NCBI GenBank assembly: GCA_016200895.1
Contig: JACQDX010000101.1
Location: 62,001 to 126,000 of the forward strand
From: Burkholderiales bacterium
GTDB lineage: Bacteria; Pseudomonadota; Gammaproteobacteria; Burkholderiales; Burkholderiaceae_D
DNA: 64,000 bases
Reading direction: 5' to 3'
The notes below the pieces were generated by a model, which worked only from the letters and a program-made list of their open reading frames with translations, ran no database searches and had not been told where the DNA came from. A program made the translations under genes and the position numbers. Shown piece by piece: positions 24,589 to 33,346 of the stretch. Each line of letters starts with the position of its first letter. The stretch's first letter is position 1.

Positions 24589-25470
24589 TCAAAATACAAC
24601 AAGGCAACGCAGCTCTATGCTTTCCCTTGGCGGTGCATCATCCGGTGCATGCGGATGATCAAATGCGGCATGTGGTGTGAAGCGCGAGACGCCGCTGAAT
24701 TGGCTATCATATTGCTTGAAGATCAGTGCCTCGTTCGGCTGCATCTCAGCAAAATAAGACCAGCGGTGTTTGGGCGAAAATCTAGCCAGGTAAATCTCAC
24801 CTGTGCGGTTCGGGTATTTGACATCGCAAACCAGCAAATGAGATTGCCTGATCGTGCGCGCATCACAAACTGCCAGCGGAGTATCGAGCACAGTATTGTG
24901 GGTAGGACGCCAGATATTGATGATGCAATAGCGACGCACCTGCGCCATCACTTCCATATTCCTGATCACTAGTCCCAGGCGTTTCTGTCCTGATTGCTCG
25001 GTATAGTCATTGTGTATGCGCCCATTGGCTGCTGCCAAGCCATTCTCTGCCCGCTTGCCGAATGATAAAGTGGCTTCTCTGGGTTCCCGCCTTCTGACCA
25101 GGTGATCAAAGACATAAGCCTGTTTGCCGCCAGTGACAGCCAGTGCCAGTTCTCGCGCTTCCTGGTAATAATCAGACCTGACTTCTTCATGATCCATGAA
25201 ATTCTTGACGGACGTAGGCGCATCCCATAATTCAAAACCTTCACGCTCCAGCTCAGGTTCCTGTTCTGCCTGACGCGCATCATGGATCGCGACTTCGCGC
25301 AAATCATAAGTTGCGTTTTCCCAGGGGATGCCAGCGGGCGGCTCAAAGGTATAGCTGACAGGGCGCTGCTCGCCAGGCAAGACATAACTCATGGAAGCCA
25401 GAACGAAATTGCTGCTTTGTATAAATGCTTGATGAGAAGCGCCCCGTTGTTGCTCAGTAAGAATATCCAT
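24589..25470 (-). CDS. CmcJ/NvfI-family oxidoreductase-like protein
   Basis: A 293-residue protein. I choose the start at 25470 because GAGG lies just upstream; a longer frame reaches 25563. The middle (RIHNDYTEQSG, INIWRPTHNTVLDTPLAVCDARTI) and C-terminal (FKQYDSQFSGVSRFTPHAAFDHPHAPDDAPPRESIELRCLVVF) segments match the CmcJ/AsaB/GA4-desaturase group. These are Fe(II)/2-oxoglutarate-like enzymes and homologues found mainly in fungi and in secondary metabolism. The HxD pair in RIHNDY and the later histidine could bind iron. Substrate unknown. Confidence 0.75.
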   Translation of the reverse strand: MDILTEQQRGASHQAFIQSSNFVLASMSYVLPGEQRPVSYTFEPPAGIPWENATYDLREVAIHDARQAEQEPELEREGFELWDAPTSVKNFMDHEEVRSDYYQEARELALAVTGGKQAYVFDHLVRRREPREATLSFGKRAENGLAAANGRIHNDYTEQSGQKRLGLVIRNMEVMAQVRRYCIINIWRPTHNTVLDTPLAVCDARTIRQSHLLVCDVKYPNRTGEIYLARFSPKHRWSYFAEMQPNEALIFKQYDSQFSGVSRFTPHAAFDHPHAPDDAPPRESIELRCLVVF

Positions 25471-25614
25471 AGTGACCTCAGCCATGTAGTGACGAAGCCG
25501 GGCTTTCGGGTTGATAGTCAGGGCTGTCGTGTATGGATATTTAAACGCATGCTGGGCTGGCATTCAAACGACATTTTTGCGTAATTCGCATGCGTTGTAT
25601 GCATGTGAAATATA

Positions 25615-26208
25615 TCAGATATAGGAACGGTAAATGGATTCGGCTGGTGTCAGCAATTGTTCATGCTCATCAACATGTGGATACTGCTGCAGTACAAACG
25701 GTGTGACATCTATAATTTCCAGTATTTCTTCTTTGCCATAGCGAGCCAACATTTCTCCACGCAAACCTAGTTGCAGGGCGCGACGTGCCAGGCAGTTGCC
25801 CACAGGATCGTGATCAGGGTCCCATTGCAAACGTACGTCTGAGGTTTCTATCGCCTGCTTCCATGCTTCTTGTGTGGGAAATTCCGAGGTCGCAAAAGAT
25901 GATGGAATAGCATGCGTCAAAATTTCATCAAAAAAACTGCGCTTGATGCGTATTGCCAGTACACGTTCTTGCCCAGGTTTTTGCGCCCAGCCAGAGCGGA
26001 ACATCATCCACAAGAAATTTGGTTTGATCCAGCTCATGCGTGAATAACTGAATGCACCACCAAAGTATTGGTGCTCGACTGCAAAATCAGCGATGGCATC
26101 AGAATATGCTTGATAGACGACAACGGTATCGTCGTCAAATTGCGCCATGATGTATTTGCCATCATCTGGCCAGTGTTCTAATTGTGTTGTATAAGCTTCA
26201 AATTTCAT
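25615..26208 (-). CDS. DUF4291 protein
   Basis: A 197-residue protein. The core IMAQFDDDTVVVYQAYSDAIADFAV, SRMSWIKPNFLWMMFRSGWAQKPGQERVLAIRIKR and VRLQWDPDHDPVG is characteristic of DUF4291, a family with conserved W, D and H residues suggestive of an enzyme. Comparative genomics has linked DUF4291 to NAD/ADP-ribose-using gene neighbourhoods. Here it is the last gene of a four-gene unit, 3 bp after the NADAR gene. Its reaction is not established. Confidence 0.85.
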   Translation of the reverse strand: MKFEAYTTQLEHWPDDGKYIMAQFDDDTVVVYQAYSDAIADFAVEHQYFGGAFSYSRMSWIKPNFLWMMFRSGWAQKPGQERVLAIRIKRSFFDEILTHAIPSSFATSEFPTQEAWKQAIETSDVRLQWDPDHDPVGNCLARRALQLGLRGEMLARYGKEEILEIIDVTPFVLQQYPHVDEHEQLLTPAESIYRSYI

Positions 26209-26211
26209 TGC

Positions 26212-26766
26212 TTAATATTTATGTTCTGCTAGTAATTTGCGCCTGACTTCCATCAGTGCAAAACCGAGCAGATTCAATCCCTGCCAAAGATGGGGGCTAT
26301 TACTGTCGGGATGATCTTGTGCCAGCCCTATTCCCCAGATACTATCCAGCGGGCTGGCTTCAACGATGACCTTGTCTGCGGTACTCAGCAGATATTGCGC
26401 CAGTTTCGGGGTTTGTGAAAACTTTGCATAATTGCCATCGATCACAATCTGGAAGCGATGTTCTACCCACTTCGATTCATCATAATTCTTCACTTTCCTG
26501 CCCAGGCGTTTCACCATATCAGGATCGCTGGTCGCCAGTATTTCCTTGAGCACGACCTGGTCATCAAACAGCCTCGCCTTGCCAGCCATCATATAGTGTT
26601 CAGCCGTGGGGTAAGTGATGCCATCTATCTTGAAGGGAGCCACAAACCATTGGCTGAAGCAGGCTTTGTCTACTTGCAAGCCGCGTTGTTTATGTCCCCA
26701 GAAATGCAGGTAGTTAAACTGCTTTCCTTCATCTATCTGCTGTAATAATTCTTCTAGCGCGTTCAT
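26212..26766 (-). CDS. NADAR-domain protein (YbiA-like)
   Basis: A 184-residue NADAR domain; the start overlaps the stop of the phosphatase gene (ATGA). Motifs: FNYLHFWGHKQRG, DGITYPTAEHYMMAGKARLFDD, VKNYDESKWVEHRFQIVIDGNYAKFSQ and VEASPLDSIWGIGLAQDHP. NADAR proteins cleave N-glycosidic bonds of ADP-ribosyl or riboflavin-pathway substrates; some remove ADP-ribose from guanine in nucleic acids. Within this operon a role in reversing or processing ADP-ribosylated products is an inference. Confidence 0.9.
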   Translation of the reverse strand: MNALEELLQQIDEGKQFNYLHFWGHKQRGLQVDKACFSQWFVAPFKIDGITYPTAEHYMMAGKARLFDDQVVLKEILATSDPDMVKRLGRKVKNYDESKWVEHRFQIVIDGNYAKFSQTPKLAQYLLSTADKVIVEASPLDSIWGIGLAQDHPDSNSPHLWQGLNLLGFALMEVRRKLLAEHKY

Positions 26767-27305
26767 GTTTTTCCTATGATATCTGCAGGCCAAGCCATAA
26801 CCCAGGCATGCTGCTCTGTAGTTTGTGGCGTATCTGGCCAGTAATTTTTCTTTTCCATCTGGTGCCATAGCTGCGCCAGTTCATTCAGGCCTGCTTCTGC
26901 ATCCAGATGCTCTTCATTCAAATAACAACCTATGACAGTGCCGGTACGGCCTATACCGCCGAAGCAGTGCACATACACGGTATGCTGCGTCGCCAATGCT
27001 TCACGCAATGTGTGCAAGATATCCTGCATCAGCTTTGTTGAAGAAGGAATATTGCGGTCAGGTATGGCAAATCGATGATGCTGGACTTGCATGCCGCGTT
27101 CTTTCGCCAGCTTCATCAGTAAAGGTGCATAAGGATCTAATTCATCTTCTTCTGTCAGGTCGATAAAATAATCGACACCACAATCAAGATATTGCTCCAG
27201 CCTTTGCGTTGCAGTTTCTTGATTCAGCGCACCTGGGTATTCACCTGCCAGTAATTGTCCGGGCCTTACCCAGTAAGTATTCTGATGTGGTCGCTTAATT
27301 GCCAT
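26763..27305 (-). CDS. Dual-specificity/tyrosine phosphatase-like protein
   Basis: A 180-residue protein with the CX5R loop HCFGGIGRTG (C114, R120) and a probable general-acid Asp83 in IPDRNIPS. The N-terminus (NTYWVRPGQLLAGEYPG) is typical of DSP-like phosphatases that act on small molecules or RNA as well as proteins. It overlaps kptA by 11 bp and the NADAR gene by 4 bp. In this setting a plausible substrate is a phosphate left on ADP-ribose, for example ADP-ribose 1''-phosphate derived from the KptA product, but this is inference. Confidence 0.87.
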   Translation of the reverse strand: MAIKRPHQNTYWVRPGQLLAGEYPGALNQETATQRLEQYLDCGVDYFIDLTEEDELDPYAPLLMKLAKERGMQVQHHRFAIPDRNIPSSTKLMQDILHTLREALATQHTVYVHCFGGIGRTGTVIGCYLNEEHLDAEAGLNELAQLWHQMEKKNYWPDTPQTTEQHAWVMAWPADIIGKT

Positions 27306-27855
27306 CGTTCATCCTGATCAAATATTTTGGTAGCACGTTATCACATAACCATACACCATTCGCCGATACAAAAAACTGTATCCCATCTTCATGCATTTGC
27401 TTTGCCATGACCTGCAGGATAACCGGCGCACCATGCCGTGCACCGACTGTACGCGCCGTAGTCGTATTGGCCGACAGATGCACATGATGACGTGAACCTG
27501 GGCGTAATCCTTCCTTCATGATGGAAGCGATAAAACGGCTGGCCGTACCGTGATATAAAACATCCGGTGGCACTGTCAAAGGTAAAGCCAGATCCACTGC
27601 TACCGAATGCCCCTGGTTTGCACGTATGCGCAAACCATCTTCACTGATGGCAAAGCGCTGTTTGTCAGAAGTGCGCACGGCCTCGTGCAAGTCTTCGAGC
27701 TTGAAGCGCTTGCCATGTTTGGCAGCCTGATTCATTAATGTTGCTATTTCTGTCCAGCCTTGTGTATCCAGTTTGATGCCTATGGAACCAGGCTGGTGGC
27801 GTAATACGTAGCTAAGGAATTTACTGAAGTTTTTTTGAGTTTGAGTGATTTTCAT
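27295..27855 (-). CDS. kptA: RNA 2'-phosphotransferase (Tpt1/KptA)
   Basis: A 186-residue protein; the start at 27855 matches the usual N-terminus. Catalytic Arg19-His20 in LSYVLRHQPG, then IRANQGHSVAVDL, the LYHGTASRF motif and HHVHLSANTTTARTVGARHG, all as in Tpt1. The enzyme moves an RNA 2'-phosphate to NAD, giving ADP-ribose 1'',2''-cyclic phosphate and nicotinamide. Bacterial roles are unclear because bacteria lack the tRNA-splicing pathway that leaves such phosphates; RNA repair after damage is one idea. First gene of the operon, behind two TTAGTT-N9-AACTAA operators. Confidence 0.93.
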   Translation of the reverse strand: MKITQTQKNFSKFLSYVLRHQPGSIGIKLDTQGWTEIATLMNQAAKHGKRFKLEDLHEAVRTSDKQRFAISEDGLRIRANQGHSVAVDLALPLTVPPDVLYHGTASRFIASIMKEGLRPGSRHHVHLSANTTTARTVGARHGAPVILQVMAKQMHEDGIQFFVSANGVWLCDNVLPKYLIRMNDGN

Positions 27856-27897
27856 TTTATTTTTCTTTTTATGAGTTACCTGTCTTGCAGGATTAAT

Positions 27898-27957
27898 CGC
27901 ACTATAAATCAAGTTAGTTACATAAATCAACTAAGATAGTTTCAGAATTTAACTAAG
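27898..27957 (-). promoter_or_regulatory. kptA promoter with two TTAGTT-N9-AACTAA operators
   Basis: Operator 1: TTAGTT 27914-27919 and AACTAA 27929-27934. Operator 2: ATAGTT 27936-27941 and AACTAA 27951-27956. Each has a 9-bp gap and the two lie 22 bp apart, about two helical turns. On the minus strand TTGATT (27927-27922) and TATAGT (27903-27898) could be the -35 and -10 boxes, 18 bp apart, so a bound protein would block polymerase. Confidence 0.75.
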
Positions 27958-28044
27958 ATTGATTCATTTGTTGTTTTCACGCATGTCTGAGTTGTGAGTG
28001 AATGTTGAATCACAATTGAGCAGCATTGGAAAGTAAATACATTT

Positions 28045-28142
28045 GGGCTACGCAAAACCGCCCCAACTGTGTCGTAGCTCCTAGCCGTACTAAAGTACTG
28101 TCTTCGTCGCTACGCCTTGTTGGGCCAATTTTGCATAAGCCC
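28045..28142. repeat. MITE-like element, family A, copy 1 (short form)
   Basis: About 98 bp bounded by imperfect inverted repeats, GGGCTACGCAAAACCG on the left and the complement of GGGCTTATGCAAAATTGG on the right. The core CGTACTAAAGTACTGTCTTCGTCGCTACG is shared with copies 2 and 3, but this copy has none of the 80-bp modules. It lies between the two operator regions of the NAD gene cluster. Confidence 0.85.
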
Positions 28143-28341
28143 TATACATTGAGTATGCAATTTATTGCATTTTCTTGATCGATAGCGTTGGAATTTGCAA
28201 GAAATTGTAATCACTGGGAGCGAGATACAGGTGACGGAGAAGCTAAGAATTTATGCTAAGTTATTGAAAGTAAAAGTTATTATGAGCTTCGCGCGGGATA
28301 TTGGATACTGATAAGGGCAATAAGAAAGAGCACGCAGATAC
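28143..28341. other. Intergenic, nothing further recognised
   Basis: The stretch between the repeat element and the plus-strand NAD operon promoter is AT-rich. I see no open reading frame with a credible start, no RNA motif and no further operator copy. Confidence 0.4.
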
Positions 28342-28374
28342 TTAGTTGCAAAAAATAACTAAGTAGCCTACAAT
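28342..28374 (+). promoter_or_regulatory. NAD-salvage operon promoter with TTAGTT-N9-AACTAA operator
   Basis: The operator (28342-28347 and 28357-28362, 9-bp gap) overlaps a near-consensus promoter: -35 TTGCAA at 28346-28351, 17-bp spacer, -10 TACAAT at 28369-28374. The placement is typical of repression. Confidence 0.8.
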
Positions 28375-28404
28375 AGGATCAGCCTCACAAAAAAAGGAAA
28401 CATC

Positions 28405-29268
28405 ATGAAACGCAATTTGCAAGTCCTCATCATTGATCCGCAAAATGATTTCTGTGATTTGCCGCCAGCTTACCTGGCAAGGGATGCGCATAGCGCTGAA
28501 GCATTGTCGCCAGCCTTGCCGGTGCCTGGCGCCCATGCTGATATGCTGCGCGTGGCTGAGCTCATCAATAAGGGAGCAGATGGCATCAGCGGTATCAGCA
28601 TCACACTGGATGCTCATCATCGCTATGACATTGCTCACCCCACTTTCTGGAAGACAGGGCAGGGGGCAGCGGTGTCATCTTTCACCAGCATATCTGCAAC
28701 GGCGGTACGTGCTGGCGAATATCAACCGCGTCAGGCCGGGGCTTTGCCACGTGCTCTGGCTTATCTGGATGCACTGGAAGCCGAAGGCCGTTATCAATTG
28801 ATGATATGGCCGGTGCACTGTGAAATTGGCTCATGGGGCCAGAATGTGCATGCAGATGTGCGTGCAGCTTATAATGCCTGGGAAGAAAAACAACTGGGTG
28901 TCGTCAACAAGATCAACAAGGGCTCCAACCCCTGGACTGAGCATTATTCGGCAGTGAAAGCAGAAGTGCCAGATGCCAGTGACCCGGATACGCAACTGAA
29001 CCAGCAATTGATTACGGAACTGAGTAAAGCTGACCGCGTGTATATTACTGGCGAAGCAGGCAGCCATTGCGTCAAGGCGACCACTGAACATCTGGTTGAA
29101 AATTTCGCCGCAACTGATTTACACAAGCTGGTATTGGTGACTGATTGCATGAGTGCCGTCACTGGTTTCGATGCACAGTTTGAAGATTTTGTGCGCGACA
29201 TGGCAGCAAGAGGTGTGCAGATTGCGAAGATGGCAGATGTATTACCTGAGTTATTGGCGAATGCCTGA
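28405..29268 (+). CDS. Nicotinamidase-like cysteine hydrolase
   Basis: A 287-residue isochorismatase-fold enzyme. Asp in LIIDPQNDF, metal ligands in TLDAHHRYD, and the nucleophile in [13 protein letters not shown]. It is longer than typical PncA (about 210) because of inserts near residues 25-45 and 90-200, placing it in the larger cysteine-hydrolase group. As first gene of an operon with pncB, nadE and nadM-nudix it most likely deamidates nicotinamide to nicotinate. A GGAAA site precedes the ATG. Confidence 0.85.
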   Translation: MKRNLQVLIIDPQNDFCDLPPAYLARDAHSAEALSPALPVPGAHADMLRVAELINKGADGISGISITLDAHHRYDIAHPTFWKTGQGAAVSSFTSISATAVRAGEYQPRQAGALPRALAYLDALEAEGRYQLMIWPVHCEIGSWGQNVHADVRAAYNAWEEKQLGVVNKINKGSNPWTEHYSAVKAEVPDASDPDTQLNQQLITELSKADRVYITGEAGSHCVKATTEHLVENFAATDLHKLVLVTDCMSAVTGFDAQFEDFVRDMAARGVQIAKMADVLPELLANA

Positions 29269-29299
29269 TTCATGGCAGATCATTCTAGAAAAGAAAAAT

Positions 29300-30490
29300 A
29301 TGAAACCCGTAGTTCAAAGTTTGCTGGAAACTGATTTATACAAATTCACCATGTGGCAGGCATTGCTGCATAGTCACCCAAATACCCAGACTGAATATGC
29401 TTTCGTTTGCCGTAATTCCACCGCTTACCCGCTGGCGGAGTTAAAGGCAGATGTCGAACGTGAAATTGATCATCTGTGTGCACTGAACTTTACTGAAGAT
29501 GAACTCGATTATCTGCGGTCCTTGCGCTTCATCAAAAGTGATTTCACTGACTTTTTAACAGTCTTTCATTTCCAGCGCAAATTCATCAAGGTCAGTGCAG
29601 ACGGCGACAACTTGCAGATCGTGGCAACCGGCCCGCAAGTGCATGTCATGGGCTTTGAAATTTTTGTACTGCATATCGTCAATGAATTATATTTCCGTCG
29701 CTTGCAAACAGAACAATCTCTGGTTGAGGGCAGAAACAGGCTGGCAACCAAGATAAAGAAAATTCGTGAATTTGGAAAAGAAGCACCAAAAACTCACCCT
29801 TTTGAATTTTTTGATTTTGGTTTGCGCAGGCGTTTTTCTGGCGAATGGCATGATGAAGTAGTCGCCACGCTGGCGCGTGAAGTGCCGCAGTTTTTCAAGG
29901 GCACATCGAATGTGTACCTGGCCAAAAAACATAAACTGGTGCCCATAGGCACGATGGCGCATGAATACCTGCAGTCTTACCAGTCCTTTGGCGTTCGCTT
30001 GCGTGATTTCCAGAAAGCGGCGCTGGAAGACTGGGTACAGGAATACCGTGGTGACCTTGGTACTGCCTTGACAGATGTGGTCGGCATGGATGCCTTCTTG
30101 TCTGACTTTGATCTGTACTTTGCCAAACTGTTTGATGGCCTGCGTCACGACTCTGGTGATCCTGTAGCCTGGGGTGAAAAAGCCTTGGCCCACTATACCA
30201 AGTTGCGCATAGATGTACATACCAAACGTCTGGTGTTTTCTGATGGGTTGGACCTGGAAACCGCTTTTAGCCTGTACCGCCATTTTGCTGACCGCACGAT
30301 GACGGGTTTTGGCATAGGTACCAATCTGACGAATGACACGGGCATAAAGGCTTTGAATATCGTCATGAAGCTCATGTCCTGCAATGGCCAGCCGGTAGCA
30401 AAATTGTCTGACTCTGCCGGCAAGACGCTGTGTACGGATGAAACTTTCCTCGCCTATCTGCGCCAGGTTTTTCATCATCCAGTTATTTAA
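29300..30490 (+). CDS. pncB: Nicotinate phosphoribosyltransferase
   Basis: A 396-residue enzyme; I take the ATG at 29300 because [24 protein letters not shown] is the usual N-terminus. Further motifs: [55 protein letters not shown] and [12 protein letters not shown]. It joins nicotinate to PRPP giving nicotinate mononucleotide, using ATP. Second gene of the NAD operon. Confidence 0.95.
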   Translation: MKPVVQSLLETDLYKFTMWQALLHSHPNTQTEYAFVCRNSTAYPLAELKADVEREIDHLCALNFTEDELDYLRSLRFIKSDFTDFLTVFHFQRKFIKVSADGDNLQIVATGPQVHVMGFEIFVLHIVNELYFRRLQTEQSLVEGRNRLATKIKKIREFGKEAPKTHPFEFFDFGLRRRFSGEWHDEVVATLAREVPQFFKGTSNVYLAKKHKLVPIGTMAHEYLQSYQSFGVRLRDFQKAALEDWVQEYRGDLGTALTDVVGMDAFLSDFDLYFAKLFDGLRHDSGDPVAWGEKALAHYTKLRIDVHTKRLVFSDGLDLETAFSLYRHFADRTMTGFGIGTNLTNDTGIKALNIVMKLMSCNGQPVAKLSDSAGKTLCTDETFLAYLRQVFHHPVI

Positions 30491-30508
30491 ATTCAGGAAT
30501 ACTTCATC

Positions 30509-32212
30509 ATGTTGAAACTGGCAGTTGCACAATTAAATTATATGGTGGGTGATTTCGCTGGCAATACTGCTGCAATCATTACTCATATGCAAAAAGCTGC
30601 GGAAGCAGATGCCGATGTAGCAGTTTTCAGCGAACTCTGTGTTTGCGGCTATTACCCTGGCGATTTGCTGGAAGACGGCGCTTTCCTGGCGAAGGCTGAA
30701 CAGGCATTGGCCAGCATCATGCAGGCTTCCAAAGATTACCCTGATCTCGTCAGCGTGATCGGCACGGTGCGTCAAAACAAGGGGCGGGGCAAGGCCTTGC
30801 ATAATGCCTTGCTGGCGATACGCAATGGTGAGATCGTTGCGGAATACTATAAGCAATTGCTACCCACCTATGGCATCTTCGACGAGCGCCGCCATTTTGA
30901 ACCTGGGCAGGAAGTTGCCAGCACACTGGATGTGGCCGGTCACAAGCTGGGCTTCATGGTGTGTGAAGATGGCTGGAATGATGAAGAGCATGATTACCAG
31001 GTCAATCCTTTCAATACCCTGACCGCCGCAAAAGTGGACCTGATCATCAGCATCAATGCCAGCCCTTCAGATATAGGCAAGCGCCTGCAAAGACACGCGA
31101 TGTTTGCCAAGGCGGCAGCGCATCATCAATTGCCTTTGCTGTATGTGAACCAGGTCGGCGGGCAAGATCAACTGGTGTTTGATGGTGCGTCATTTGCGGT
31201 CACGCCTGAGCATGGCGTGACTTTTGAGGCGGCGCGTTTTGAAGAAGATTTTCAGTTGCTGGGATTCGCAGACAAGCAGTTCTCTGCGATTGATGGTGCA
31301 GCATTGACCATGCCGGATAGTACAGGTTTATCGGTACCAGAATTTACCCGCCGCCAGATCGTATTGGGCCTGCAAGACTATGCGCGCCGTTGTGGTTTCA
31401 AACAGGTGGTGGTTGGCTCTTCCGGCGGTATTGATTCGGCATTGACGATTGCCCTGGCGGTACAGGCACTGGGCGCAGAAAATGTCATCGCCATCACCAT
31501 GCCATCCGCGTATTCAAGCTCGGGTTCAGTATCTGACTCGGTCAAATTATGCGACAACCTGCAAGTCAAACTGCATACTCATCCCATATTGAGTCTGGTA
31601 GAGCAATATGCGAAAGGATTTAAGGATGCGTTTGCATCGCCTTTGCGCGGCCTGACACAAGAGAATTTGCAGGCTCGTATACGTGGCACCATCCTCATGG
31701 AATACTCGAATGCCTTTGGCGCACTCTTGCTGACGACGGGTAATAAGAGCGAGATATCGGTTGGTTACTGTACCCTGTATGGTGACACCAATGGTGGCCT
31801 GGGCTTGATTGGCGACTTGTACAAGACAGAGGTGTATGCCTTGTCGCAACATGTCAACAATGCAGCGGGGCGTGAAATCATCCCGCAAGATGTGTTGACC
31901 AAGCCGCCATCAGCAGAACTGGCACCTGACCAGCTTGATACAGACAGCTTGCCGCCGTATGATGAGCTGGATGAAATGTTGAAATGGCATATAGAAGGCA
32001 AGCGCCTGCCTGCCCATGAATTTGCCAAAGCCCAGGGTTTTGTAGAACAATTGCAAAAGACAGAAGCTGGTAAAAAAAGCCTGAGCCGCATCATAGGCAT
32101 GGTAGCGCGCAATGAATATAAACGCCGTCAGGCACCGCCCATCATTCGCGTGCGTGCCCGTGCCTTTGGTAGTGGACGGCAGATGCCGATTGCGGCAAAG
32201 TACAGCAATTAA
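30509..32212 (+). CDS. nadE: Glutamine-dependent NAD+ synthetase
   Basis: A 567-residue two-domain enzyme. The N-terminal nitrilase-type glutaminase (residues about 1-260) has the Glu-Lys-Cys triad in FSELCVCGYYPGD, YKQLLPTYGIFDERRHF and GFMVCEDGWND. The C-terminal synthetase has the P-loop VVGSSGGIDSALTIALA and TTGNKSEISVGYCTLYGD. It amidates nicotinate adenine dinucleotide to NAD. It lies 18 bp after pncB. Confidence 0.96.
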   Translation: MLKLAVAQLNYMVGDFAGNTAAIITHMQKAAEADADVAVFSELCVCGYYPGDLLEDGAFLAKAEQALASIMQASKDYPDLVSVIGTVRQNKGRGKALHNALLAIRNGEIVAEYYKQLLPTYGIFDERRHFEPGQEVASTLDVAGHKLGFMVCEDGWNDEEHDYQVNPFNTLTAAKVDLIISINASPSDIGKRLQRHAMFAKAAAHHQLPLLYVNQVGGQDQLVFDGASFAVTPEHGVTFEAARFEEDFQLLGFADKQFSAIDGAALTMPDSTGLSVPEFTRRQIVLGLQDYARRCGFKQVVVGSSGGIDSALTIALAVQALGAENVIAITMPSAYSSSGSVSDSVKLCDNLQVKLHTHPILSLVEQYAKGFKDAFASPLRGLTQENLQARIRGTILMEYSNAFGALLLTTGNKSEISVGYCTLYGDTNGGLGLIGDLYKTEVYALSQHVNNAAGREIIPQDVLTKPPSAELAPDQLDTDSLPPYDELDEMLKWHIEGKRLPAHEFAKAQGFVEQLQKTEAGKKSLSRIIGMVARNEYKRRQAPPIIRVRARAFGSGRQMPIAAKYSN

Positions 32213-32233
32213 GATTAATCAAAGTTTCATTTT

Positions 32234-33280
32234 ATGAAGTCAGCCATGCAAATCGACGTTGCAGTATTAATAGGACGCTTTCAACCATTTCATAACGGCC
32301 ATGCCACACTCTTGCAACTGGCGCTGGAAACCGCAGAAGAAGTAGTCGTGGTACTTGGTTCATCCTTTCATGCGCGCAGTACCAAGAACCCGTTCACCTG
32401 GCAAGAGCGGGCAGACATGATCAATGCGACGCTCACACCTGCTGAGCGTGACAGGGTGTCGTATATCGCGGTGCGTGATTATTATGACGATGCACGCTGG
32501 GCGACAGCAGTGCGTGGCAAGGTGGAAAGACACTTTCCTTATGCAAAGCGCATTGCTTTGATAGGTCACTTCAAGGATGCTTCCAGCTATTACCTGAACC
32601 GTTTCCCGCAATGGCAGTTGGTCGCCGCCGAACAATTGCTGGCGATTGATGCCACTGTCATACGCAAGGTATTGTTTGAGGCAGAAGATATGCGCGTATC
32701 ACTTGATGTGATAGCTCATTATTTGCCATTGAGCATACGTCAATACCTGAAAGCCTGGAGCATCCTGCCGCATTATGCTGTGCTGGTGAAAGAACATGCG
32801 CAACTGCTGGCTTACCAGGCCGCATGGAAGCCTGCACCCTATGCCCCCATGTTCGTCACACTGGATGCAGTGGTCAAGGCAGCCGGGCATATCTTGCTGG
32901 TGCAGCGAGGTGGTTTTCCGGGCAAGGGCTTGTGGGCTTTGCCTGGAGGCTTCCTGGACCAGAATGAACGCCTGTTTCAGGGGGCGATACGCGAGTTGTT
33001 TGAAGAAACCAATCTGGCGGTACTGGCATCTACGCTTGAGCATTCACTGGTTGACGTCAAAGTGTTTGATCACCCAGGCCGCAGTCTGCGTGGCCGCACG
33101 ATTACTCATGCGCATTATTTTGATTTGCAGACTGATCACTTGCCCGATATCCGTGCTGCCGATGATGCGGCCCAGGCAGCTTGGGTCAGTATAGACAAGC
33201 TGGAAGGCATGGAGGAATTATTCTTTGATGATCACTTCCATATTCTTGACCAGTTCCTCGACCTGACGGCTGGTGAATGA
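32234..33280 (+). CDS. nadM: Bifunctional NMN/NaMN adenylyltransferase and Nudix hydrolase
   Basis: A 348-residue fusion. Residues 1-175 are a NadM nucleotidyltransferase: VLIGRFQPFHNGHATLL with the HxGH motif, and the SSFHARSTKNPFTWQERADMI segment. Residues about 200-345 are a Nudix domain with the box GGFLDQNERLFQGAIRELFEETNL, close to the GX5EX7REUXEEXGU consensus. Such fusions adenylylate (nicotinate) mononucleotide and hydrolyse ADP-ribose-type compounds. A Nudix ADP-ribose pyrophosphatase would recycle the ADP-ribose that the divergent operon may generate. It lacks the winged helix of the regulator NrtR. Confidence 0.94.
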   Translation: MKSAMQIDVAVLIGRFQPFHNGHATLLQLALETAEEVVVVLGSSFHARSTKNPFTWQERADMINATLTPAERDRVSYIAVRDYYDDARWATAVRGKVERHFPYAKRIALIGHFKDASSYYLNRFPQWQLVAAEQLLAIDATVIRKVLFEAEDMRVSLDVIAHYLPLSIRQYLKAWSILPHYAVLVKEHAQLLAYQAAWKPAPYAPMFVTLDAVVKAAGHILLVQRGGFPGKGLWALPGGFLDQNERLFQGAIRELFEETNLAVLASTLEHSLVDVKVFDHPGRSLRGRTITHAHYFDLQTDHLPDIRAADDAAQAAWVSIDKLEGMEELFFDDHFHILDQFLDLTAGE

Positions 33281-33283
33281 ATG

Positions 33284-33317
33284 AAAGGCAGACAAATGTA
33301 AATTTGTCTGCCCTTTT
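33284..33317. terminator. Bidirectional terminator after the NAD operon
   Basis: GGCAGACAAA pairs with TTTGTCTGCC around a 6-base loop, with AAA before and CTTTT after. It sits between the convergent NAD operon and udh gene. Confidence 0.88.
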
Positions 33318-33346
33318 GATTTTGCAACAGCCTCTTATTTCCTGGT

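Noticed and set aside
28045-28142. Short palindromic stretch considered as a CRISPR remnant or small RNA
   Set aside because: It matches two other longer elements with the same ends in the window, so it is a member of a dispersed repeat family.
32234-33280. NrtR-type Nudix transcriptional regulator as source of NAD control
   Set aside because: The Nudix half is fused to an adenylyltransferase and has no winged helix; it is NadM-Nudix, an enzyme.
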